Source of the DNA: Trypanosoma brucei gambiense DAL972
Lineage: Eukaryota > Euglenozoa > Kinetoplastea > Trypanosomatida > Trypanosomatidae
NCBI RefSeq assembly: GCF_000210295.1
Contig: NC_026744.1
Location: 3,100,001 to 3,164,000 of the forward strand
Direction of reading: 5' to 3'
Length of the DNA: 64,000 bases
The translations under genes and the position numbers were made by a program. How positions within the stretch are numbered: position 1 is the stretch's first letter; the number at the start of each line of letters is the position of its first letter. The notes beneath the pieces are model-generated. The model saw only the letters and a list, made by a program, of their open reading frames with translations, did not search any database and was not told where the DNA came from. This document shows positions 1 through 9,502 of the stretch, piece by piece.

Positions 1-981
1 GAAAATGCGTTGCGCCGGCTGAGGCAGCGGTACGAGGAGGAGCGTAGGATGCTCATTGCCTCAGTAGATGAAGAAGTGAGCACAATGGAAGAGAGGGAAC
101 GTCAACAGATCGACCAGAAGTTGAAGGGTCAAACAGGAGATTATGAGCCAGGAGCAAGAAACGCGACAACAAGGACCGCTGAAGGGACATCCACCTCAAT
201 CGGTGTTCCCCTGGGGTTATTGCAGCAGCGTCTTACGTCTATTGAGGCTGCGTACTCCAACCAAATCCAAGACTTAGAGGCTGATCTCATGTCGCTTAAT
301 TCAGCGATACGTATGATGGATGAGCTGCCCAACTTCCTGGGTCAGAGAGCATCTAAGAATCAAGAGACAGATTTCACGCGCTGTGGCAGTCATATGGAAC
401 CAGGAAACAGTTTCAGGTACGTCCCGTCAACAGGGAAACATGCTCTACCCACTGGAAAGGGAGGAGCTTCACCCTCCACCATGTTTTCTTCTGAGGCTCG
501 TCTCTTTCTTGCTGGTCAGTTCCGAGATTTCTCTGCGCGCCGGGACGCGCTTCAGGCAGCTCGTGAAGAGTGGTACGCCAACGCTATGGAAGCTGCAGCA
601 CCTGTTCCCGCCGTTGGTAGCGGCCCGCTAGCTGACACAGCGGGGTTAAGTGACGTGCACACGCATATGATCAGCCTCATTGGCTCCCTGGGTGGTCGCC
701 TGGAGCGCATAATGCGTCGTGTGAATGCACTTCAGGCGTACACAGAAGGAAAGCGCTTATCCCCACCTCGTCAACGGCGGCGGATGCGTCACGGCTCAGC
801 GGCCCGCCATGACAAAAAAACCAAGTCGACCCACAAAAAGCATCGGCACGCTAAGGCGCCCACGGGTCATCCGCACGGTAGTCTTATTCAGAAATGGAGC
901 CGCATTCTCTCCGAACTTTCCTCTCCACCAGTCACTGGCGGGGAGCTTTCAGCATTTCTTCGGCACTTGGGAAAGGACTGA
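1..981 (+). CDS. Hypothetical coiled-coil protein, 5' end outside window
   Basis: The frame is open to the first base of the window, so the true start lies upstream. Only the C-terminal 326 residues are seen, ending at TGA 979-981. The first visible stretch is rich in Glu, Arg and Gln with heptad-like spacing, and a second helical segment follows around residues 70-105, both consistent with coiled coil. The last 90 residues are strongly basic, with clusters of Arg, Lys and His around residues 250-290, which could bind nucleic acid or tubulin. I recognise no catalytic motif and no membrane segment. Its + strand position and spacing to the next gene fit a normal member of the polycistron. The function is unknown. 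Confidence 0.75.
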   Translation, partial: ENALRRLRQRYEEERRMLIASVDEEVSTMEERERQQIDQKLKGQTGDYEPGARNATTRTAEGTSTSIGVPLGLLQQRLTSIEAAYSNQIQDLEADLMSLNSAIRMMDELPNFLGQRASKNQETDFTRCGSHMEPGNSFRYVPSTGKHALPTGKGGASPSTMFSSEARLFLAGQFRDFSARRDALQAAREEWYANAMEAAAPVPAVGSGPLADTAGLSDVHTHMISLIGSLGGRLERIMRRVNALQAYTEGKRLSPPRQRRRMRHGSAARHDKKTKSTHKKHRHAKAPTGHPHGSLIQKWSRILSELSSPPVTGGELSAFLRHLGKD

Positions 982-1432
982 GTGCCAGATGAATAGAAAG
1001 GGGGTGCCCAGTTGAGAGGGCTTAGAAAAAATGTGGATTTGCTCTCTGATTATAACTCCTCTCGTTCTATTTTGCGTAACCATCACCCTTGGCACTTTCA
1101 ATGCATGTGCGCTTGGCGGTGCTCCTTGTTTGGTCGGCTGCGGTTAGTGTCTGACAATTCACGTAGGGTCGTGCAAAAAGAAACTAACCTCGGCAGCTTT
1201 TTGCAGTAACGACTTCTGCAACTGGTCCAAGGAGTTGGTTTCCAATCATTGGCCCATGCACACTTTATGGAAAAAAAAAGGAGGGCAGTCGAAGCCCTTC
1301 TTCCTCTCTTCTTCTTCACTTTCCCGTTCTTGTATCACACCAACGGCAAAATATCACTCTTCTTGGCACCCTGTGCCCCCATTTCTTCTTACGATTCTTC
1401 TTTGCCACTATACGAAACCAGGCAGCCAACAC
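982..1432 (+). other. Intergenic spacer
   Basis: This holds the 3' UTR of the partial gene and the 5' region of TRM61. A C/T-rich run at about 1300-1410 is the likely polypyrimidine tract. I see no other gene. Confidence 0.6.
1420..1421 (+). promoter_or_regulatory. Putative trans-splice acceptor for TRM61
   Basis: This is the first AG after the long pyrimidine-rich run at about 1300-1410. It lies 12 nt before the ATG at 1433, which supports that start and argues against the longer frame opening at 1235. A second AG lies at 1424-1425. Confidence 0.55.
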
Positions 1433-2521
1433 ATGCTAGCACCTAGAGGCTCTGTCGCAAAGGAAGGGGACGTCGTGTTGCTCTTCCGCGGTCACCTTCA
1501 ATTTACACCATTACTCCTGCAGCGCGGGGCGATGCTGCACTGCAAGGATGGGAAGTTCATGCACGATGACATTATTGGCTGCCCGTTGGGAACACGTGTC
1601 ATGGGTCGGAGCAACTTGAAGAATGACCCCCGTGGGGCGCCCAGTGTGCTTGTGATGCAGAACTGCGCAGACCTGTGGACAGTTGCGGTGCCTCACCGCA
1701 CACAAATAATCTACGACACAGATATTGCCGTCATCGTGTTCAACCTGCGGCTGCGACCGGGCCATCGTGTAGCCGAAGCAGGAACTGGAAGTGGTTCGCT
1801 CACTCATTCCTTAGCCAGGACTGTTGCTCCGGACGGTATTGTGTATACGTATGATTTTCACAAGAAACGGTGTCTCGAGGCACTGCAGGAGTTCCGCCGT
1901 AATGGTTTGCCAGCGTCTCTTGTGCGTTGCAACTGGCGGGACGTATGTGTTACAGCGAGTGGATCGGATGAAAGTGTAATGACCGGTATGCAGCTGCCTG
2001 ACGCAGCCCAAAGTGAGAACAAAGGAGAGGATAAAGAGGAGCCAGAACCGGGCTACGGTCTTCCGAAGCATCATGTTGACGCTGTCTTTCTCGATGTTCC
2101 GTCGCCATGGCTGGCGATTGACAATGTGCTGCACGTACTTCGACCTGGTGGGATGCTTTGCACATTTTCACCATGCATTGAACAGACGCAGCGCACAGCC
2201 CAGCGGCTACGGCAGGCACCACAGGAGTTCATTGACATACGCACGGTCGAGGTTGTACGGAAGTTTATTAATCCCGTTTGCAGGAAGCGCAATCATTCAG
2301 AGGGAACTGAGGGGGAAAGTAACAACAAGCCAACATGTCGCTTTAAGTTCCGCCCTGCACTGGTGTCGATGGGTCACACGGCGTACCTCACGTTCGCCCG
2401 GCGGCGGCTGGAGCGCATTCCAGTGGTAGACACGGTGGAGGCATCTGCCGCGGCAACCAACACGGCCTCCTCCTCTCAGGACGTTACCGCTGGTGGTGGT
2501 GTGAACACTGGTACAATCTAA
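1433..2521 (+). CDS. TRM61: tRNA (adenine-58-N1)-methyltransferase catalytic subunit (TRM61/GCD14 family)
   Basis: The 362-residue protein matches Trm61, the catalytic half of the Trm6/Trm61 complex that makes m1A at position 58 of the tRNA T-loop using S-adenosylmethionine. Visible features are an N-terminal beta-domain with the family pattern HDDIIGCPLGT and PHRTQIIY; the SAM-binding motif EAGTGSGSLTHS near residues 114-125; the VFLDVPSPW motif with D221, the expected active-site Asp; and CTFSPCIEQ after it. The length is close to that of yeast and human Trm61. The frame extends upstream to 1235, but that region is pyrimidine-rich and holds the putative splice acceptor, so the start is set at 1433. 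The low-complexity Ala/Thr/Gly tail is probably disordered. Assignment is by recognised motifs. Confidence 0.93.
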   Translation: MLAPRGSVAKEGDVVLLFRGHLQFTPLLLQRGAMLHCKDGKFMHDDIIGCPLGTRVMGRSNLKNDPRGAPSVLVMQNCADLWTVAVPHRTQIIYDTDIAVIVFNLRLRPGHRVAEAGTGSGSLTHSLARTVAPDGIVYTYDFHKKRCLEALQEFRRNGLPASLVRCNWRDVCVTASGSDESVMTGMQLPDAAQSENKGEDKEEPEPGYGLPKHHVDAVFLDVPSPWLAIDNVLHVLRPGGMLCTFSPCIEQTQRTAQRLRQAPQEFIDIRTVEVVRKFINPVCRKRNHSEGTEGESNNKPTCRFKFRPALVSMGHTAYLTFARRRLERIPVVDTVEASAAATNTASSSQDVTAGGGVNTGTI

Positions 2522-2671
2522 AAGTAACTGTACCGTTGTTAACGTGATGTGCTTCCTGGTTTCTGGTGCTGAAAGCTAACAGCATTGGGTGGTAAGCCAA
2601 AGATCCTCCAGTTACTCTTCACATGTTTCCTCTCTTTCATGGGGCACAACAACGCCTGCACGATTACGTTT

Positions 2672-2673
2672 AG
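2672..2673 (+). promoter_or_regulatory. Putative trans-splice acceptor for RFT1
   Basis: The AG follows a pyrimidine-rich run at about 2614-2639 and precedes the RFT1 ATG at 2730 by 56 nt. Confidence 0.45.
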
Positions 2674-2729
2674 CCTCTAGTTAAAGGAGCTGGGCGAAGG
2701 TTAGTAGCAGCAGCTGTACCTTTGGTGTG

Positions 2730-4526
2730 ATGGACTTCAAACGACAGCTGGCCTCTGCGTTGGTGCTGAACGTGGTGCTAAAGGTTTTCACCTTCCTTCT
2801 AACTGCTGGCGTCACACGACAACTTGCACCAAATGAAAACGGCGTCAATTTCTCTTTTCAATTGTACTTCAATACCGTGCTTTTTCTCGCAAGAGAGTCG
2901 GTGCGTAGTGTAAACGCACGACACAATCTGCGTGAAAAGTCAGGAAGTGGTGGGGCAGCTCTAAAAGTAATGAACTGTGCGGCTATTTCGCTTCCTCTCG
3001 GCCTCCTAGTGGTCCTCGTGCTGGAGCTCCTACACGGTTTCCGCATTACACTGTTTCCCTCTTTGGCTGCCCTTGCGAACGTTGGGAGTGTGTCTGCTGC
3101 ATCTGCAGAGGCACAAGGCCCCGGGATGGACGGGGGCACATTGGGGTTACCTGAGGTGGTACAGGTGATAAGTGTCATTGCCGCGCTGTCTATTGAACCT
3201 TGCTTAGCCGTTGCTCAGTCACTTGATAATGTTCGGACAGTTGTCACCTCGGAGTTTTGGGCGTTACTGGCGCGACTTACAGCAACAATTTCAATTTTGT
3301 GGTGGTATGGTTCTTTAAGTGGGCATCCGTGGATAACGCGAATGTGTTTTTCAGTTGCGAATCTCTCCGATGCTTTGGCCACGGTGGCGTACTTTCTTTG
3401 CCTATGGAATGCTCCTAACCAAGAAAGGGGTCGCAAAGCCGCCGGTGGTGGTGGTTGTGAGGGGGACGAAGATGGTGAGGCGGCCACATCCATGTACCAG
3501 GTGCGAGTCATTGCGGCGCGTGTCTTATGGGGAGATACGGTCCAGACGACAACGAGTGCGCGGTCGTACCCATTGCGTGAATGCCTACCTTGGTGTTATC
3601 TTTCCCTTCATTCGATGCATGATGTGTTGCTGCGTGAGTTCCGCCTGTTTCTTCAATTTTTTCGAGAAAGTTGCCTGCGACTTCTACTGACTGAGGGAGA
3701 GCACTTTGCCCTCGCTGCAATGGGCTCGGCCGCAGCTGTAGGCCAATACAGTGTTGTCACAAATTTGGGCTCACTTATCGTCCGCCTTGTTTTCCGGGTG
3801 TGGGAGACGGCTTGCTTTGCCAGGTGGAGCCGAGACATTGCTGCTGGTCGCATGGCTGATGCCTCGGTGCTCCTGTTTGTTATGCTTCGTGTGTCGCTGT
3901 ACTTTGGCGCTGTTGCAATACTTCTGGGGCCACCACTGGCGGAACTGGTTCTTCTTCGACTTTTCACGCGGCGTTGGGCCACAGCAGAAACTGTTCGGGC
4001 GTTACAGTTGTACTGCTACCAGCTCCCCCTGATGGGTTGGTACGGCTTGCTCGATGCCTTTGTAAGGGCCACAGCGTCTCCGCGAGTACTACGATTAGCA
4101 CAACAGGTACTGGTCGTTCAGGCAGCAGTATACGTTGCGTTTTGCTTTGCGGCGTTGCGACTGCATTGGGTCGGCGATCCAGTGGCAGGGCTTATCGTTG
4201 CCAACGGTATCAGTACCGGATTGCGCTGCGCCACATCTCTCTGGATGATTATCAAAACCCCCGGGAGACCTCAGCAAGAAAGTCGTCGTTTCGAAGTACA
4301 ATTGCGGGACTTTTCAGCAGTATTCGACTCGCGAATTGCAACTGTTTGGTTTCTTCTTTTTGGATGTACGAGGATGCTCCTGCCGTTCATCTCTTTGACG
4401 ACCTCGGGTGTGGTTAGTGTTGTATTGTTTTTTCCACTCTTTGCCGCATCCGTCCTTCGATGGGATCCCGAAACCCGCGTGGTGGTGAAGGCGCTGGTTC
4501 TCAGCTCAAAAAGAAGCGGCGAGTAG
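2730..4526 (+). CDS. RFT1: RFT1-family multipass membrane protein
   Basis: This 598-residue polytopic protein of the ER membrane matches the RFT1 family. RFT1 was long linked to translocation of the dolichol-linked Man5GlcNAc2 intermediate for N-glycosylation. Its exact role is debated, and work in T. brucei has linked it to GPI-anchor glycosylation. The N-terminal block has FLARESVR, equivalent to the conserved FLAREA/S of the family, and mid-protein there is LLTEGEHFAL plus NLGSLIVRLVF, both hallmark blocks. Many hydrophobic segments occur along the protein. Compared with the roughly 540-residue human protein there is an extra loop near residues 235-255 (GGGGCEGDEDGE). The frame opens with GTG at 2727, so the start is set at the following ATG. 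The neighbouring genes are not glycosylation genes. Confidence 0.93.
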   Translation: MDFKRQLASALVLNVVLKVFTFLLTAGVTRQLAPNENGVNFSFQLYFNTVLFLARESVRSVNARHNLREKSGSGGAALKVMNCAAISLPLGLLVVLVLELLHGFRITLFPSLAALANVGSVSAASAEAQGPGMDGGTLGLPEVVQVISVIAALSIEPCLAVAQSLDNVRTVVTSEFWALLARLTATISILWWYGSLSGHPWITRMCFSVANLSDALATVAYFLCLWNAPNQERGRKAAGGGGCEGDEDGEAATSMYQVRVIAARVLWGDTVQTTTSARSYPLRECLPWCYLSLHSMHDVLLREFRLFLQFFRESCLRLLLTEGEHFALAAMGSAAAVGQYSVVTNLGSLIVRLVFRVWETACFARWSRDIAAGRMADASVLLFVMLRVSLYFGAVAILLGPPLAELVLLRLFTRRWATAETVRALQLYCYQLPLMGWYGLLDAFVRATASPRVLRLAQQVLVVQAAVYVAFCFAALRLHWVGDPVAGLIVANGISTGLRCATSLWMIIKTPGRPQQESRRFEVQLRDFSAVFDSRIATVWFLLFGCTRMLLPFISLTTSGVVSVVLFFPLFAASVLRWDPETRVVVKALVLSSKRSGE

Positions 4527-4872
4527 TCTAAGGTGGGAATAATGAAGCAGTACACCAGCTATTCATCTTATACACGCTAACCACCGTGTTTGTGTGGCAG
4601 ACGCCAACCAGTAAGTATAACTTGTAGGAAAATATTACTGTGTCTTGCACATGCATATACATATATATGTACATATACTTTTTTTCTTGTGCTTTCTCTC
4701 GAAACAACCGGATAGTTTATTTAAGCCTAAATACGCCCACATACACACGTAGTAATAAATTACAGCTAAGTTGAGGTAAAACAAGAAAGGTACTGAGGGA
4801 AATACGGGAAGAGTCAGCTCACGTAAGATCCCATAGCTACTTTTTAAATTGAACGCAAACAACTCGCGCAAA
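4527..4872 (+). other. Intergenic spacer
   Basis: This is UTR sequence with a T/C-rich run at about 4678-4700 and an AG at 4714-4715 that could serve as the trans-splice site for the E2 gene. A short alternating AT stretch lies at about 4655-4675. Confidence 0.5.
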
Positions 4873-6024
4873 ATGCTCCGTCGTTTGGCCACTCATGGAC
4901 TCCAAGCTACGTGCCTGACTTCGGAGAAGTTGGCGTACCGCTACTGCCTCAGCATTTGTGTCCCCACTATTGCCGAGTCCATCAGCAGTGGGAAGGTTGT
5001 GGGATGGACTAAGAAGGTTGGTGACGCTGTTGCCGAAGATGAGATTATTTGTCAAATTGAGTCGGACAAACTCAATGTGGATGTACGCGCCCCTGCCGCG
5101 GGTGTGATCACGAAGATAAACTTCGAAGAGGGCACTGTTGTCGATGTTGGCGCCGAGCTTTCAACCATGAAGGAAGGTGAGGCCCCCGCCGCCAAGGCCG
5201 AAACAGCCGACAAACCGAAGCAGAATGCACCGGCGGCGGCAGCACCTCCCAAAGCTTCCCCAACTGAAGCCGCGCCAAAGCCAGCGCCCGCGGCTGCTCC
5301 CGTCACCTCACGTGGGGCGGACCCGCGCGTACGTAGCGTTCGCATCTCCTCCATGCGGCAGCGCATTGCGGATCGGCTGAAGGCAAGCCAGAACACGTGT
5401 GCCATGCTCACGACATTCAACGAGATTGATATGACCCCTCTTATCGAGTTGCGCAATCGTTACAAGGATGATTTCTTCAAGAAGAACGGGGTGAAACTTG
5501 GATTCATGTCGCCATTCGTGAAGGCCTGTGCTATTGCACTTCAGGACGTTCCTATTGTCAACGCATCCTTCGGCACTGACTGCATCGAGTACCACGACTA
5601 CGTGGACATCAGTGTTGCGGTGTCCACACCGAAAGGTCTTGTTGTGCCGGTCCTTCGTGACGTGCAGAACTCCAACTTTGCCCAAATTGAAAAGCAAATC
5701 GCAGACTTTGGTGAGCGCGCCCGCTCGAACAAACTGACCATGGGGGAGATGACCGGTGGCACATTCACTATTAGCAACGGCGGCGTGTTTGGCTCGTGGA
5801 TGGGGACACCTATCGTCAACCCACCACAGAGCGCTATTCTTGGTATGCACGCCACGAAGAAGAAGCCGTGGGTTGTGGGCAACTCCGTCGTCCCGCGTGA
5901 CATAATGGCGGTTGCCCTCACGTACGATCACCGTCTCATCGACGGCAGTGACGCCGTAACATTTCTCGTTAAGGTGAAGAACCTCATTGAGGATCCCGCA
6001 CGTATTGTGCTCGACCTCGCCTAA
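4873..6024 (+). CDS. 2-oxoglutarate dehydrogenase E2 component (dihydrolipoamide succinyltransferase)
   Basis: The 383-residue E2 core enzyme of the mitochondrial 2-oxoglutarate dehydrogenase complex transfers succinyl groups from lipoamide to CoA. Residues 1-27 (MLRRLATHG start) look like a mitochondrial presequence. A lipoyl domain follows, with the lipoylated lysine K66 in IESDKLNV, then an Ala/Pro/Lys-rich linker (about 105-150) and the catalytic domain ending in YDHRLIDGSD, with catalytic H353 and D357. No separate E3-binding domain is visible, as is typical of eukaryotic E2o. In T. brucei this subunit is reported to have a second role in kinetoplast DNA inheritance, which cannot be seen from sequence. 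The frame begins at TTG 4849; the first ATG is at 4873 and gives the expected presequence. Confidence 0.95.
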   Translation: MLRRLATHGLQATCLTSEKLAYRYCLSICVPTIAESISSGKVVGWTKKVGDAVAEDEIICQIESDKLNVDVRAPAAGVITKINFEEGTVVDVGAELSTMKEGEAPAAKAETADKPKQNAPAAAAPPKASPTEAAPKPAPAAAPVTSRGADPRVRSVRISSMRQRIADRLKASQNTCAMLTTFNEIDMTPLIELRNRYKDDFFKKNGVKLGFMSPFVKACAIALQDVPIVNASFGTDCIEYHDYVDISVAVSTPKGLVVPVLRDVQNSNFAQIEKQIADFGERARSNKLTMGEMTGGTFTISNGGVFGSWMGTPIVNPPQSAILGMHATKKKPWVVGNSVVPRDIMAVALTYDHRLIDGSDAVTFLVKVKNLIEDPARIVLDLA

Positions 6025-6561
6025 ATTGACGCACTTTGTTTGGATAAGGTAAATAAACAAAGGCATTTTCTTCTCCCCCCCCTATTGTTGTTGTTACTAA
6101 TATGAATGGGGCGGTGGCGGTGGCGGGAGGAATTAAGGGGTATCAACTCAAGTGCGTGCACACGCCGGTGTGTCTGCAATGGAAGAGGAGAGAAAATAAA
6201 AAAAATGAAATCAGAAGAATGATCACTGACACTCGTGAAGGTGATGTGTGTTTCAACATCGAGTGACCCAACGAACTATTTTATTTGTTGTTTTATTTTT
6301 CCCCGATACGATAGCGGTTTCTTATTTTAGTTTTACTTTACTTCAAATTCTTACTCTCTCTCTCTCTCTGTGGGTGTGGGTGTTTTTTACGAATGAGCGA
6401 ATAGGGAGGAGGAGGAGGCGGGTGAAAGTTAGTGTAAGCAAGCAACAGCAAGAAAGAAATTTGGTTACACGGAGAACAACAGCACCAAAATAAAGACGTA
6501 ACGATACTTTTAAAAAAAAAAAGAAAGGGAAGAAATTATTTAATTCCGATCGGGGGAAAAG

Positions 6562-6588
6562 AGGGAGGGAGGGAGGGAGGGGAGGGGG
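6562..6588 (+). repeat. (GGGA)n G-rich array
   Basis: At least four consecutive GGGA units are followed by GGGGAGGGGG on the + (transcribed) strand. Four or more G-triplets this close could fold into a G-quadruplex in the RNA. Confidence 0.85.
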
Positions 6589-6841
6589 TGACAAGGTTAA
6601 GTAAGGGTGTAGCAGCACTTTATTTGTTGTGTATGTTTTAATATTCACATGAGCGCAAACGACGGGATATGTAGCAATTTTCTTTGAATAATAAAAAAAA
6701 AAAGAGTGACCGCCATTTCCTCCTCCTCCTCCTGCCGCATCAATGAACGGATACGGGATGGGATATACGGTTTTTATTTATTTATTTTTTGGAGTACCTT
6801 TTTTTTCTTTTTTCTTTCTTTGGTTTCTTTTTCCATCCTTA

Positions 6842-6859
6842 ATATATATATATATATAT
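6842..6859. repeat. (TA)n microsatellite
   Basis: Nine AT dinucleotides lie within a T-rich spacer. Confidence 0.9.
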
Positions 6860-7980
6860 TGTATCGCTGGTGTTTCTTTCATCTGTTATCACTTCCCTCA
6901 CCCACGACCCTCTGTTTCTTTTTTTTTTTTTGGTCCTTTCCGTGTCTGCAGCTGGGAACGAAAAGTAACAAAACAAAACAAAAAGAAAGAAAGAGGAATG
7001 GATTGCGATGAACCGAAGGCTGCGGAGGAGTTGGGGCGGGTAGTGGAATGCGATTGGTAAAAGAAGATAATAAAATAAAATAAAAAATATGAAACAAAAC
7101 GAAGAAATGGAGAAAAATGCGGAATGATGACTGCGGGGGTGGGGGCGCGTGCGTTCGTATGAGTTTCGTAACAGAACGAACTGAAAAACTAAGCAGAAAA
7201 AAGGAGGAGTAAATCAAAATGAGGAAGAAAAAAAATAATAATAACGCAGGATGGGGGGGGGGTGCAATGGGAAGAGGAAGAGTTTGACGCTGTGGAAGAA
7301 GAGGATCTCTTTTTCTTATTTTACGCCTTTGTTTTTTTCTTTTTTATCTTTCCGATTTTGTTACCTATCTCTTTTCAGTTTTTATTTCAGTTCACGTTTG
7401 GTTTTCCCCTTTGTTTATTTTTTTCGTCTCGTGCGTCAAGCTGTGGTGGATTACCCGTCTGCTCGTTTTTTATCCATTTTCCTTCCTCTTTTGCGTTTTC
7501 AGTGTTTCTGTTTCTGTTTTTTTGTTTTTTTTCTCTTCGTGTTTTCCTCCCATTCCTCAATTACACGTGTTATCACTTCTTTACATGAAATTATTTCGTT
7601 TTTCTTTTCTCATTTTTTTAAAATCTTATTTCGGTGTGTTATTGTTTCGTTCTCCCTCTGTTATTTTCCTGTACATAACACTTGAAAAGACAAGTCACAG
7701 CGTGAAGGGGAGCAAAGAGCGAATTCAAGGGGGAAACTGAAACTTAAAAAAAAAAGACAAAGAAAAGAAAAGGGAGAGGTGGCGAAGGTTGGGTAATATA
7801 AGGCGTTCGTTCCCACCTTTGATGAGATAAGTTCACTTCCTCCTCAACATATTCCATTTTTCTGCGGATGCCAGTACATGACTCATTTCCTTTCTTTTTT
7901 ACTTTAATTCCCACTTCTTGTGCCATATGTCATGATGTAACTTTGTTTCACCTGCGTATCACCCTTTAAAATACATAAAT

Positions 7981-7982
7981 AG
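7981..7982 (+). promoter_or_regulatory. Putative trans-splice acceptor for V-ATPase B
   Basis: The AG lies in AATAGGTTT, after T/C-rich sequence at about 7885-7970 and 33 nt before the ATG at 8015. Confidence 0.5.
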
Positions 7983-8014
7983 GTTTACCCACATAAATAA
8001 GAGATACGCACCAA

Positions 8015-9502
8015 ATGGGCGGACATAATGAAGAAGTGCGGATGCTCTCTAAGCAGGAGCTTCTCACGGAACACATTAAAGAACTGCAGAAGGACTACTC
8101 TATCAAACCACGTCTCGAGTACACAACCATCCGTGCAGTTAATGGACCGCTTGTGATTTTAGGGAACGTGCGGCTGCCGACATTTGCGGAGATTGTAAAC
8201 ATTGAGTTGGCTGACGGCACATTGCGGCGCGGGCAGGTGCTGGAAGTGGACGGTGATAAGGCTGTTGTGCAGGTGTTTGAGGGAACCTCCGGTATTGACG
8301 TAATGCGCTCAAAGTGTGAGTTCACAGGGAAGGTGATGGAATTGGGCGTGAGTGAAGATATGCTGGGACGTGTCTTCAATGGCTCCGGCATTCCAATCGA
8401 CGATGGGCCGCCGGTGTTGGCTGAGCAGTATCGCGATATTCAAGGTATTCCCATTAACCCACGCGCTCGTGTGTACCCGGAGGAAATGATTCAAACCGGT
8501 ATTTCCTCCATTGATGTTATGACTTCCATTTCGCGTGGGCAGAAAATTCCCCTTTTCTCCGGCGCTGGTCTTCCGCACAATGAAATTGCGGCGCAGATCG
8601 TCCGCCAGGCCGGTTTGGTTCGCAGGGAAGGGAAACAGGAGGATTTTTGTATTGTGTTCGCGGCCATGGGTGTAAACCAGGAAACCGCTCGCTTCTTCCG
8701 CACCGAGTTCGAGGAGAACGGCTCTATGGAAAAAACCGTTCTGTTCATGAACTTGGCGAACGATCCCACTATTGAACGCATCGTCACGCCTCGCCTTGCT
8801 CTTACCACAGCGGAATATCTCGCGTATGACTGCGGGAAACACGTGCTAGTGATCCTCACTGACATGAGCTCGTATGCGGATGCCTTACGTGAGGTGTCTG
8901 CGGCGCGTGAGGAGGTCCCTGGCCGTCGTGGTTTCCCCGGGTACATGTACACAGATCTAGCATGCATTTATGAACGGGCCGGGCGTGTGCTGGGTCGTGC
9001 TGGATCCATTACACAAATACCAATTCTCACCATGCCGAATGATGATATTACACATCCCATTCCTGACCTCACGGGGTACATCACAGAAGGGCAAATATAC
9101 GTGGACCGCCAGTTGCATAACCGTCAGTTGTATCCTCCCATTAACATTTTGCCATCACTCAGCCGGCTGATGAAGAATGCCATTGGTGAGGGAATGACAC
9201 GAAAGGATCACAGCGGAGTCAGCAATCAAATGTACGCCGCGTATGCGGTGAGTCGAGACATTTTGGCCATGAAGGCTGTCGTTGGTGAGGAGACGCTCAG
9301 CAGCGAAGATCTGCTGCATCTGGAGTTTCTGGAGAAGTTCGAGAAGAAGTTCATTTGCCAAGGTTTTTATGAGTCACGCGATGTGTTTCAGAGCTTGGAC
9401 CTCTGCTGGCAGTTGCTCCGCATTTTCCCGAAGGTGTTGCTCAACAAAATTGATGTGAAGACGAGAAATGAATTTTACGATCGTCAACCCGCCAACCGTT
9501 GA
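8015..9502 (+). CDS. V-type proton ATPase subunit B
   Basis: The 495-residue non-catalytic B subunit of the V1 sector alternates with subunit A in the hexamer that drives proton pumping into acidic organelles (acidocalcisomes, endosomes, lysosome). The sequence shows the ATP-synthase alpha/beta fold throughout. Where catalytic subunits carry a P-loop, this one has SGAGLPHNE (from S182), which is diagnostic of B subunits. Further family blocks are [31 protein letters not shown] and [16 protein letters not shown]. The length matches the roughly 500-residue norm. The ATG at 8015 is the first in frame and sits just after a plausible splice acceptor. The flanking spacers are unusually long and low in complexity, so the UTRs may be long. 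Confidence 0.97.
   Translation: MGGHNEEVRMLSKQELLTEHIKELQKDYSIKPRLEYTTIRAVNGPLVILGNVRLPTFAEIVNIELADGTLRRGQVLEVDGDKAVVQVFEGTSGIDVMRSKCEFTGKVMELGVSEDMLGRVFNGSGIPIDDGPPVLAEQYRDIQGIPINPRARVYPEEMIQTGISSIDVMTSISRGQKIPLFSGAGLPHNEIAAQIVRQAGLVRREGKQEDFCIVFAAMGVNQETARFFRTEFEENGSMEKTVLFMNLANDPTIERIVTPRLALTTAEYLAYDCGKHVLVILTDMSSYADALREVSAAREEVPGRRGFPGYMYTDLACIYERAGRVLGRAGSITQIPILTMPNDDITHPIPDLTGYITEGQIYVDRQLHNRQLYPPINILPSLSRLMKNAIGEGMTRKDHSGVSNQMYAAYAVSRDILAMKAVVGEETLSSEDLLHLEFLEKFEKKFICQGFYESRDVFQSLDLCWQLLRIFPKVLLNKIDVKTRNEFYDRQPANR

Larger units (their letters stand above)
6025..8014 (+). other. Long low-complexity intergenic region
   Basis: This 2-kb spacer contains a (TC)n tract (6353-6369), a GGGA array (6562-6588), a (TA)n tract (6842-6859), purine-rich blocks (about 6960-7260) and a long T/C-rich block (about 7300-7680). 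Open frames here on either strand are Phe/Leu/Ser-rich translations of these tracts and do not look like proteins. The spacer probably carries the E2 3' UTR and the V-ATPase 5' region. Confidence 0.6.

Noticed and set aside
1235..1432. Longer N-terminus for TRM61
   Set aside because: The region is a polypyrimidine tract with a splice acceptor, and the Ser/Phe-rich translation does not match the family.
5308..6066. 252-codon open frame on the - strand
   Set aside because: It is antisense to the E2 gene, whose protein is unmistakable; the frame is a shadow of its codon bias.
7251..7740. Phe/Ser-rich open frames on the + strand
   Set aside because: They are translations of T/C-rich spacer sequence with no protein-like composition.
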